Source: a virus. Taken from it: DNA of 44,730 nucleotides. Under the pieces are notes generated by a model. That model worked only from the letters and a program-made list of their open reading frames with translations. It searched no databases and was not told where the DNA came from. A program made the position numbers and the translations under genes. Within the stretch, counting starts at the first letter, position 1, and each line of letters begins with the position of its first letter. The DNA lies in the IMG/VR virus record IMGVR_UViG_3300042261_002345, positions 1 through 44,730 of that record, one strand, 5' to 3'. This document shows positions 38,271 to 44,730 of this stretch, piece by piece.

Positions 38271-40584
38271 CCGCCGGCGGCGCATCTTTCCTTCGCAACC
38301 GATAAGATGCGCCGCGCCGCCCGGCGCCCTCGCGGACGGGTTTGACCAGCTCGACGTCGCCTCGCTCCTCGAGCGTCTCGATGAGGTCGTCGAAGTCGCG
38401 CTTCCGCATCTTCATGGCCCGCAGCAGCTGGCTGTGCTGCATCTGCTGGCCCGGCTCGCCGTGGAGCCGCTGAATGGCCCGCAGGCACAGGGCGTCGAAG
38501 TCGCCGTCGGCCACGTGCAGCGCCGCCATGTAGAGCATGCGGCGGGTCTGATGGAGGACGAACCGCGAGGCCCACTCAACGGCCGCCACGCCGATGAGCG
38601 GCTCGCGGTGGTTCTCGCTCGCGGCGTGGAGGAGGGCGAGCTTGGGCACCTGTTCGTTGACGCGGCTCCAGACGGTCTTGGCCGCCTCATCGCTGCGGGT
38701 ATCGGCTTCATCGTAGGCCCGGTCGGCCAGGCGGCGGGTTTCGGCGAGGGCCTCACGGGCGTCGCCGGTGTATTCGATGATTCGCGGCTCGGGATGGAAC
38801 TTCTCGAGGTTGCCACGGCCCGGCAGGAAGTCGGCCCACCACCTGGCCGTCTCCAGCAGCCGCTCGGACGGCATGATGAGTTTGGCGTCCCGGCCCGCGG
38901 GGCGCTTCCCGGCCTCGACGATGATCATGCGGGCGAAGAGGCCGTTGGTGAGCATCCGCTCCGAGAGGGCGGCGTAGTAGTGGGTCGGGATGGCCGTGCC
39001 GAAGATCACCAGGTGCGGCTGGTCGATCTCCCCGGCGTCCTTCTGCCCGGCCTTGCGGCGCATGCAGTACTTCGAACTGGAGCTGGTGTAGAAAGTCAGC
39101 AGCGACTTCATCATGGCCTCGAAGCGGCCGTCGCGCGACTTGTTCATGGCCTGAAGGAGCCCGTCGATCTCGTCGGTCTGGAAGAGCATGGCGGGCGTCA
39201 GGTACAGGGCGTCCTGCAGGCCTTCGCCCGAGGCGAAACTGTCGCCGAGGCAGCGCGAGAGGCCCGCCAGGTCGGCGATCTTGCCGTTGACGCGCCGCGG
39301 CCAGTCCTTGCCCGCGCCGGAACTCGCCAGGCCCAACAGGTACAGGTTGGTGCGGACGTCGCCGGTGTCGCGGACCTTGCGGCCGGTGAGAAAGGCCAGG
39401 AAGGTGAGCGCCCCCGCGCTGGCCATCGCCACGTTGGGGTAGGGCGCGGTGTCGAGCGTGAGGTCCATCAGCTCGGAGATGAAGCCGGGGACGCGCAGCA
39501 ACTCTTCCGGCAGTGGCCCTGGATTCTCCGGGAGCGGCGCGGCCGGCTCGACCGGCGGCGGCTCGACCGTCGCCAGGATGCCCGACAGGTCGACGCCCGA
39601 CTCGTCGCTCGTGGCGCCGTAGCCCTCGGCCCTGAGGGCTGATGCCGCGGCGGTGAAGTCGCCGTGATGCTCCAGCATGGCCAGCACGGCGAACGGCGGA
39701 TAGCCGTGGTTGGGCTCGAACGGGGCGGCGCTGGTGGTGAAGACGTAGAAGACGTTTTCCTTCAGCGTGGCACTGTTGCCCTCGGTCTTGCCCGGCCGCT
39801 GCCAGTGCTCGTTCTCGCCGTCGCGGACCTTCTTCCAGCCGTTTCTGAGGAGCACAGCCCGCACGTCGCCGCGCTGGTTGAAATCGTCACCGGGCCGGTC
39901 GCCGTCACTGACGGCCGTGTGCGCAGCGCCGCCGGTGCCGCGTACAGGCTCGGCGGGCGGTGGCGGCAGCTCGTCGAGCTCGCGGGCGGCCTCCAGCAGC
40001 ACGGCCCGCTCATCGTCCGTGAGGGCCGGCAGGGCCGCGAAGTCACCCTGCTCCAGAACGTAGCCCGGCGACGGGGCGCACAGGAACAGCCCACCCTCGC
40101 CGCGGGTCTCGATGAGCACCGGCTCGATCTGCCAGCGGCCGCCGACGCAGCGCGGCGTGAACGTCTTGCCCCGGTAGACGACCGGCGCGGCGTCGGCCAC
40201 GACGATCACCTTGCGGGCCAGCTTCATGCTGCCAGGCACGGCCGAGGCGGCGCGGTAGGCGACGTGCCGTCCGCCCGACTGGCTGCGCTCGAGGAGCAGC
40301 CGCTCCAGGAGGCCCGGCAGCCTCGTCCGCACCCGCTCCGCCCAGGGGCCGTAGGCCTCGGCCTGGCAGTCGAAGTCCAGGAGCTCGAGGTTCCCCGACA
40401 CCGCCCCGGTCACGAGGCACAGCGCCTCCTGGGCGTTGGCGAACCAAGCCGCCGTCTCGGCCTCAGTGGGTCGCCGCTCCTGGTAGGGTTTCCAGCGGGC
40501 CAGGACCGGGCACTTGCGGTCGAGCCGGGCCGGCAGGACCGACAGGCCCGCCCGCAGACACTTTGTGGCAGCTTCGGCGATCAT
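38209..40584 (-). CDS. PrimPol-type primase fused to DUF3987-like ATPase
   Basis: A 791-aa protein starting at ATG 40584 (ATGA overlap with the upstream gene). The N-terminal 200 residues look like a bifunctional primase-polymerase (AGLSVLPARLDRKCPVLARW; acidic motif LELLDFDCQAE at 66-76; QSGGRHVAYR). The second half is a DUF3987-like ATPase: Walker A GLASSGAGKDW, Walker B LFQTDEIDGLL, and a C-terminal winged helix (DFDDLIETLEERGDVELV). It would prime and unwind at the phage origin. The extreme C-terminus contains the duplicated VKELP encoded by iterons. It follows helicase and ParB-like genes in a replication operon. Confidence 0.85.
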   Translation of the reverse strand: MIAEAATKCLRAGLSVLPARLDRKCPVLARWKPYQERRPTEAETAAWFANAQEALCLVTGAVSGNLELLDFDCQAEAYGPWAERVRTRLPGLLERLLLERSQSGGRHVAYRAASAVPGSMKLARKVIVVADAAPVVYRGKTFTPRCVGGRWQIEPVLIETRGEGGLFLCAPSPGYVLEQGDFAALPALTDDERAVLLEAARELDELPPPPAEPVRGTGGAAHTAVSDGDRPGDDFNQRGDVRAVLLRNGWKKVRDGENEHWQRPGKTEGNSATLKENVFYVFTTSAAPFEPNHGYPPFAVLAMLEHHGDFTAAASALRAEGYGATSDESGVDLSGILATVEPPPVEPAAPLPENPGPLPEELLRVPGFISELMDLTLDTAPYPNVAMASAGALTFLAFLTGRKVRDTGDVRTNLYLLGLASSGAGKDWPRRVNGKIADLAGLSRCLGDSFASGEGLQDALYLTPAMLFQTDEIDGLLQAMNKSRDGRFEAMMKSLLTFYTSSSSKYCMRRKAGQKDAGEIDQPHLVIFGTAIPTHYYAALSERMLTNGLFARMIIVEAGKRPAGRDAKLIMPSERLLETARWWADFLPGRGNLEKFHPEPRIIEYTGDAREALAETRRLADRAYDEADTRSDEAAKTVWSRVNEQVPKLALLHAASENHREPLIGVAAVEWASRFVLHQTRRMLYMAALHVADGDFDALCLRAIQRLHGEPGQQMQHSQLLRAMKMRKRDFDDLIETLEERGDVELVKPVREGAGRRGASYRLRRKDAPPAVKELPPLVKELPLQGVQEAV

Positions 40585-40838
40585 TGCTCCTCCTCGGCGG
40601 CGGGGACCGCCGCCTCGGGTTCGACGGTGATGAGCACGGCTTCCAGATTGCACCGGAAATGCCAGAACATGCGCAGGGCCTGGCGGCTCACCTCGAAGCG
40701 CTCGGGCGGATCCGTCATCATCTCGCCGTCGCACTCGTGAGCGGCCTGGACGGCGCGCTTCAGTTCGTCGGCGTCGATGGCCATGGTCAGCTTCAGGACC
40801 TCGGCGACCAGCCGGACAATCTCACGGTTGTTTGCCAC
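40581..40838 (-). CDS. Small helical protein between helicase and primase
   Basis: GTG 40838 with GGAGGT 4 nt upstream gives 85 aa: NNREIVRLVAEVLKLTMAID, then DELKRAVQAAHECDG, and a C-terminal acidic tail (AAEEEQ). ATGA overlap joins it to the primase gene, and it begins 11 nt after the helicase stop. Possibly a replication accessory subunit or primase partner. No family recognised. Confidence 0.7.
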   Translation of the reverse strand: MANNREIVRLVAEVLKLTMAIDADELKRAVQAAHECDGEMMTDPPERFEVSRQALRMFWHFRCNLEAVLITVEPEAAVPAAEEEQ

Positions 40839-40849
40839 GCCCACCTCCG

Positions 40850-42544
40850 TCAGAAAGGAATCAGGTCGTCGTCCGCCGGCACATACTCCGGTTCCGGCTC
40901 CCACGCGGGCTTCGGCCCCAGGCGATGGGCAACAATGCGGTCGTAACGCTCGCCCGCCACGCGGCGCACGGTGATGCCCAGCGTCGGTGCCAGACCGCCA
41001 GCGTTGGCGATCTCCACAGCCTCTTCCACGCTGTCGGGCACCGGCTCGTCGCAGCGCTCGCGCCACCAGGCCTCGGCCTTGCCGCGGGCGTAGCCGGTGT
41101 GCTCGATGCAGACCCACTCGCTGACCCACTCGTTCCAGCCGACCTGGTACTCGACCCGCATGGTGCGCGGATGATCAGCATCGGCCCCGCGCTTGACGTG
41201 GACGTAATACGCCACGTCGGTGACCTCGTAATCGGTGTTCGTGACCTGGCCGGACAGGACACCCTCGGTCGAGGCCCGCGTGTCGTGCTTGTCGCGCTCC
41301 GGTGGCGGGAACTCGTAGCCGCACTCCGGGCAGACGCTGTAGGCCGCATGCACGACGGCGCGGCACTCGGGGCACTCCTTGGCCGGGGCCTCGCCGTCGC
41401 CTCCGCACCGGGGGTCGGCCAGGCGCAGGGCGTCGACGGGGCCGTGCCGCAGGATGTTGCCGCCGAAGTCGAGGACCAGGCAGTCGGCCTTGCCCTCGCA
41501 CAGGCGGAAGCCCCGGCCGACCATCTGGTAGTAAAGCCCCGGCGACATCGTCGGCCTGAGCAGACACACACAATCGACGTTCGGGGCGTCGAAGCCGGTC
41601 GTCAGCACGTTGACGTTGCACAGGTACTTCAGCGGCCGCTGGTCGGCGAAGAGGTCCTTGCCGCCCCGGCCGCGGAAGCGGGCGATGACGGCATCCCGCT
41701 CGCTCGTCGGCGTCATGCCGGTGACAAAGCCGCACTCGACGCCGTGGTCGCGCTTCAGGGCCTCGACCACGTGGAGGCCGTGCTGCACGCCACTGGCGAA
41801 GATGAGCACCGCCCGGCGGTCCTGGGTCTCGCCGACGATCTCGGCGCAGGCCTCGCGGACCAGGGCGTCGACGTCCATGAGCGACTCCACCTCGCTGGCC
41901 ACGAACTCGCCGCCGCGGACGTGCAGGCCCGAGGTGTCGGCCCGCACGGCGCCCGCCTTGCTCCTGAGCGGCGACAGGTAACCCTGAACGATCAGTTCCT
42001 TGACGCCGACCTCGTAGCAGACGGCGTTGAGGAAGTGACCGGGCTGGCAGATCATCCCCGTCGTCATCCGAAACGGCGTGGCCGTCAGGCCCACGACCCT
42101 GAGGTGCGGATTGACCTTGCGGGCGTCGGCCAGGAACGTGCGGTACATGCCGTCGCCCTCGGGCGGAATCATGTGGGCCTCGTCGACCAGAACGACGTCG
42201 AAGCGGTCGAGGTCGCAGGCCCGCTTGTAGACCGACTGAATGCCGGCCACGATGACCGGATGCTCGGTGTCGCGGCGCTTGAGGCCCGCCGAGTGGACGC
42301 CGATCCTGATCTCCGGCGCCATCCGCTGGAGCGTCCCGGCCGTCTGCTCGAGGAGCTCCTTCACGTGGGCCAGCACCAGCACCCGGCCGCCCCACCGGTC
42401 GACGGCGTCGCGGCAGATGGCGGCCATGACGGGGGTCTTCCCGCCCCCGGTCGGGATCACGACGACGGGATTGTCGTCGTGATCCCGGAGGTGCCGGTAG
42501 ACGGACTCGACGGCCTCGGACTGGTAGGGACGCAACTGAATCAC
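40850..42544 (-). CDS. SF2 DEAH-box helicase (RecQ/UvrB-like restriction-type) with zinc finger
   Basis: A 564-aa protein. The start is GTG 42544, which overlaps the upstream stop (GTGA). Motif Q LRPYQSEAV, Walker A PTGGGKT (31-37), DEAH at 121-124, motif III LTATPFRM, motif V VLTTGFDAPNVD and motif VI QMVGRGFR are all present. A zinc finger follows (CPECRAVVHAAYSVCPECGY), then a C-terminal domain with WNEWVSEWVCIEHTGYARGK. This is the usual phage SF2 helicase that opens DNA for replication or recombination. It is encoded between a ParB-like gene and the primase. Confidence 0.93.
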   Translation of the reverse strand: MIQLRPYQSEAVESVYRHLRDHDDNPVVVIPTGGGKTPVMAAICRDAVDRWGGRVLVLAHVKELLEQTAGTLQRMAPEIRIGVHSAGLKRRDTEHPVIVAGIQSVYKRACDLDRFDVVLVDEAHMIPPEGDGMYRTFLADARKVNPHLRVVGLTATPFRMTTGMICQPGHFLNAVCYEVGVKELIVQGYLSPLRSKAGAVRADTSGLHVRGGEFVASEVESLMDVDALVREACAEIVGETQDRRAVLIFASGVQHGLHVVEALKRDHGVECGFVTGMTPTSERDAVIARFRGRGGKDLFADQRPLKYLCNVNVLTTGFDAPNVDCVCLLRPTMSPGLYYQMVGRGFRLCEGKADCLVLDFGGNILRHGPVDALRLADPRCGGDGEAPAKECPECRAVVHAAYSVCPECGYEFPPPERDKHDTRASTEGVLSGQVTNTDYEVTDVAYYVHVKRGADADHPRTMRVEYQVGWNEWVSEWVCIEHTGYARGKAEAWWRERCDEPVPDSVEEAVEIANAGGLAPTLGITVRRVAGERYDRIVAHRLGPKPAWEPEPEYVPADDDLIPF

Positions 42545-43383
42545 TTGCTGACCTTCTCCTCTTCCGGCAGCGGAAAGAGTTCCTCGGCCATGCCGTGGAG
42601 CCTCACCAGCGGCTCCTGGCCCTGCAGGTAGGCCGCGAGCGCCCGCTCGGTCTTGCCGTAGCGCTCCTGGCGGACCGTGGCTCCGCCGCCTCCGCGGGTC
42701 CCCAGGAACGTGCGCAGGAGGATGACGGTCTTCGCGGCGGGCTCTTCGACCACGCAGGTCCGCAGCACCTCGCAGAACTGCTTCAGCCGCGCGAGGTCCG
42801 CGGAGTACCAGGCCCGCGCCACCACGGCCCGGACCTCGGCCGTGAGGATGCCGCGCTGCTTGATCGGCGCAAGATGTTCCGTGGCGAAGGCCACGGCCTC
42901 GCCATGCCGCTCCATCGCCTGGCGGGCCTCCTCGGGCGTCAGCGGCGGGCAGTTGCCCCGGCCCAGCATGGCCCTGAGGCACGCCAGCTCGTTGGTGCCG
43001 GCGTTGGGCAGGCCGCCGCCGAGGCGCAGGTTGTCGGCCAGGCGGCGGATGCGGCCGACGTCGGTGACCATCTGGGCGACCGAGGCGACGTTGAACCAGA
43101 CGTGCATCTCCACCGGCACCCCGGCCTCGACCACGGCCCACAGGCGGTGCTGGCCGTCGAGGAGGTTGCCGCGCGGGTCGAAGGCGATGCCCTGGTGCGT
43201 CAGGTGCCAGCGGCCGGCCTTGATGTCGCGGGCGTACTGCTGGACGACCCGGTCGCTGACGCTGCGGTTGTGGTTGTTGGCGTGCTCCAGCCAGTTGGCG
43301 GCCTGGGCCGGCGTGATGGTCATGCGGACCATGTTCGGCTCGGGCGCGGACACGACGGCTTCTGCGGTTGCGTTCATACTCAT
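42541..43383 (-). CDS. ParB-like protein (DGQHR type)
   Basis: A 280-aa protein. The N-terminal half has the ParB/DGQHR pattern: ITPAQAANWLEHANNHNRSV, DIKAGRWHLTHQGIAFDPRG, NLLDGQHRLWAVVEAGVPVE. The rest is helical (EEARQAMERHGEAVAFATEH) with AERYGKTERA-like turns. It binds DNA or nucleotides (some ParB-type folds are CTPases). ATGA overlap with the ParB-like gene before it and GTGA overlap with the helicase after it show tight coupling. Phage proteins of this kind have unclear roles in replication or host takeover. Confidence 0.8.
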   Translation of the reverse strand: MSMNATAEAVVSAPEPNMVRMTITPAQAANWLEHANNHNRSVSDRVVQQYARDIKAGRWHLTHQGIAFDPRGNLLDGQHRLWAVVEAGVPVEMHVWFNVASVAQMVTDVGRIRRLADNLRLGGGLPNAGTNELACLRAMLGRGNCPPLTPEEARQAMERHGEAVAFATEHLAPIKQRGILTAEVRAVVARAWYSADLARLKQFCEVLRTCVVEEPAAKTVILLRTFLGTRGGGGATVRQERYGKTERALAAYLQGQEPLVRLHGMAEELFPLPEEEKVSK

Positions 43384-44114
43384 TCTCCTTGGGTCTTGAG
43401 GTGACGGGACAGTTCGGCGACCAGGCCTTCGAGGAAGGCGCGGTCGAAGAACGAAACGAGCGTGTTGGCCGCCGACGCCGGGTCGTGCGGCAGTTCGAAA
43501 GCGGTTTTCTTCATCATGGGGCGGCCCGTGCGGACGGGCTTCATGGCGTGACGGCTGACGCTGCCCCTGGGCTTGCGGCCGATGCGACCGGTCTTCATGG
43601 TGTAGGTCTTGCCGTTGCGGGTGACGGTCTTCGTAACTTCAGGCGTGGCCGTACTTTGCACATCATTTTCGCGCGAAAATGATGCGCGGACCCGCGACAC
43701 CATGGTCGCGGTGACACCGACGTGTCGGGCAATTTCCGTCTGCGGCACGGAGGCCCATTCCGGGTCGAGGAAGATGCGCTTGAGGATCGCCACGGCACAG
43801 TCTCTCGGTCTCTGCACCCCGTGATCTTTGTTGGCGCTGAAGCTGAGCCAAACGGCGTCGCGCTGAGTGCCCTTGGTAACCTCCACCATGACGACGGTGT
43901 CGCCCACCTTGCGCGCCACGTGGTAGCGGTGAAAGCCGTCCCAGAGCCAGTGGTCTTTGCCGTCAAAGACAGTCTGGAGAGCGGGGAAGTCCTCGTGAGC
44001 CCGTCGCCGCTCCTCATAGGCCCGCAACGCTTCCTGACACAGAGGCCGTTGCTGGGTGCCGCCATCAATGCGGATATCATTCAGGCTGATCATCCGGTAG
44101 TCCGGGATTGTCAC
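43380..44114 (-). CDS. ParB-like protein with HTH
   Basis: A 244-aa protein. A ParB-type N-terminus (ISLNDIRIDGGTQQRPLCQE; DHWLWDGFHRYHVARKVGDT) is followed by an HTH (QTEIARHVGVTATMVSRVRA) and a basic linker with RNGKTYTMKTGRIGRKPRGS, then a helical end. It is related in plan to KorB/ParB DNA-binding proteins. Its gene contains a 24-bp perfect palindrome (43661-43684) just after the HTH codons, a possible binding site. It is ATGA-coupled to both neighbours. Confidence 0.85.
   Translation of the reverse strand: MTIPDYRMISLNDIRIDGGTQQRPLCQEALRAYEERRRAHEDFPALQTVFDGKDHWLWDGFHRYHVARKVGDTVVMVEVTKGTQRDAVWLSFSANKDHGVQRPRDCAVAILKRIFLDPEWASVPQTEIARHVGVTATMVSRVRASFSRENDVQSTATPEVTKTVTRNGKTYTMKTGRIGRKPRGSVSRHAMKPVRTGRPMMKKTAFELPHDPASAANTLVSFFDRAFLEGLVAELSRHLKTQGE
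43661..43684. repeat. 24-bp perfect palindrome inside the ParB-like gene
   Basis: CATCATTTTCGC is followed directly by its exact reverse complement. Pairing could extend 2 bp further on each side past one mismatch. It is an AT-rich island within a GC-rich coding region. A parS-like or operator site for the encoded ParB/HTH protein is possible. Confidence 0.65.
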
Positions 44115-44730
44115 GACAGATCTCCTTTCTCAAGAGCCGTGCGGTAGTCCAAGGCCAGGATGCCGGCCGCTCGTGCGATCTCCACCGCGTCGGCGGTAAG
44201 CCTGCCGATGACCACCGGCGTCAGAACCGGATCAAAGGTCCTGCTGTAGGCCAGCGCTTGACCGACGGCGTGGAACATGGTCTGGCGGCTGAGCAGCTTC
44301 TTCACCTCGTAGACCCGACACTCGGTCACGATGTCGGCGATGCCTATGCCGCACGGCACCTGTCGCTCAAACACAACGCCTGTCCGCTCCAGGGATTCGC
44401 AGATGGCGTCCTCCATCTGCCGTTCTTCGCGCTGCCTGGTGACCGCGCTTGCCGGCGGGTCGAATTCCCTGGCGATGACTTTCCTATGGATGGCGCCACC
44501 CATCAGCAGCGTGTGGAAGACCCGGCCGAACCTGGGATGGGACTCGATGATCGGCATCGCCAGCCGCCCTCCCTCGCACGACTGCTTGATCAACTCCTCG
44601 GTGCGGGCGTCAGGAACGAACGTCACGTCCGCAAACCAGGCCTGCGGGCTGACGTTGCTGCGTTTGCCGCCGAAGAACTCGGTGAACTCCCTGATGTAGT
44701 CCTCGTTCAACGCGGCCGGACAGAGGTCCG
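44111..44730 (-). CDS. PD-(D/E)XK nuclease-like protein, 5' end outside window
   Basis: The frame is open through the right edge (DLCPAALNEDYIREFTEFFG at its visible start), so the true start is outside; TTG at 44710 is unlikely. The N-terminal part reads VSPQAWFADVTFVPDARTEE. The C-terminal part holds CGIGIADIVTECRVYEVKKL, a D...E-x-K pattern of PD-(D/E)XK nucleases, followed by QTMFHAVGQALAYSRTFDP, a helix with the Gln typical of that fold. It may be a recombination nuclease or a nuclease-fold DNA-binding protein. ATGA overlap with the ParB-like gene. Confidence 0.75.
   Translation of the reverse strand, partial: DLCPAALNEDYIREFTEFFGGKRSNVSPQAWFADVTFVPDARTEELIKQSCEGGRLAMPIIESHPRFGRVFHTLLMGGAIHRKVIAREFDPPASAVTRQREERQMEDAICESLERTGVVFERQVPCGIGIADIVTECRVYEVKKLLSRQTMFHAVGQALAYSRTFDPVLTPVVIGRLTADAVEIARAAGILALDYRTALEKGDLS

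Noticed and set aside
1-44730. CRISPR array, tRNA, rRNA, integrase or transposase
   Set aside because: No regularly spaced direct repeats with spacers, no cloverleaf or rRNA-like sequence, and no recombinase or transposase motif was seen on either strand.

Overview
The window is a GC-rich contig (roughly 60-68% G+C by eye). It carries most of a tailed-phage or prophage genome of siphovirus type, joined on its left to a restriction and defence cluster. The protein families recall prophages of Planctomycetota or related environmental bacteria: protease fused to capsid, a DUF2190-like protein, HARE-HTH, ParB-methylase, and secreted proteins with DxNGNG calcium loops. That host assignment is an inference from protein style only. 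No integrase, repressor, tRNA, rRNA, CRISPR array or att site was seen, so prophage and free phage cannot be told apart here.

Region 1 (1-9165), defence and nucleic-acid enzymes. A minus-strand run holds a cytosine-C5 methyltransferase with an N-terminal B3-like domain, a Vsr-type endonuclease, a helicase with a NERD-like nuclease domain, a 570-residue unknown protein and a further unknown protein cut by the left edge. A winged-helix HNH endonuclease lies on the plus strand between the methylase and vsr. Next come a plus-strand XRE regulator and a NERD/zinc-ribbon protein. Methylase, HNH and Vsr look like a type II restriction-modification set with mismatch repair. The translationally linked helicase, 570-aa and edge genes are the best candidate for an undescribed defence module. 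This stretch looks less GC-rich than the phage part.

Region 2 (9171-31589, minus strand), virion genes. In transcription order: small terminase-like HTH protein, large terminase, zinc ribbon, a gpW-like connector, portal, protease-capsid fusion, DUF2190-like protein, head-completion proteins, three exported proteins, tail terminator, gp10-like protein, major tail protein, tail-assembly chaperone, holin-like and lipoprotein genes, tape measure and distal tail proteins. Two canonical -1 slippery heptamers sit where two-frame expression is needed: T TTT TTC in the chaperone gene (G/GT fusion) and A AAC CCT directly before the stop of the major tail protein (adds about 185 residues with two repeated domains). 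Plus-strand cargo is inserted: a zinc ribbon (12021), and a membrane-anchored NUC1 nuclease with a DUF3427-like HNH nuclease (27287-28966).

Region 3 (31719-34064, plus strand). Two small proteins, an amidoligase-like enzyme and a HARE-HTH protein. Two copies of a shared upstream block (31631-31693 and 32341-32404) suggest co-regulation.

Region 4 (34073-44730, minus strand), DNA modification and replication: a radical SAM protein, a ParB-DNA methylase, a zinc ribbon, HNH, PrimPol/ATPase, SF2 helicase, two ParB-like proteins and a PD-(D/E)XK-like protein open at the right edge. Between 37540 and 38290 lies a repeat-rich stretch (TGTGCG hexamers, perfect palindromes, then an ATTCTTTCA iteron array reaching into the primase gene), which is a candidate replication origin.
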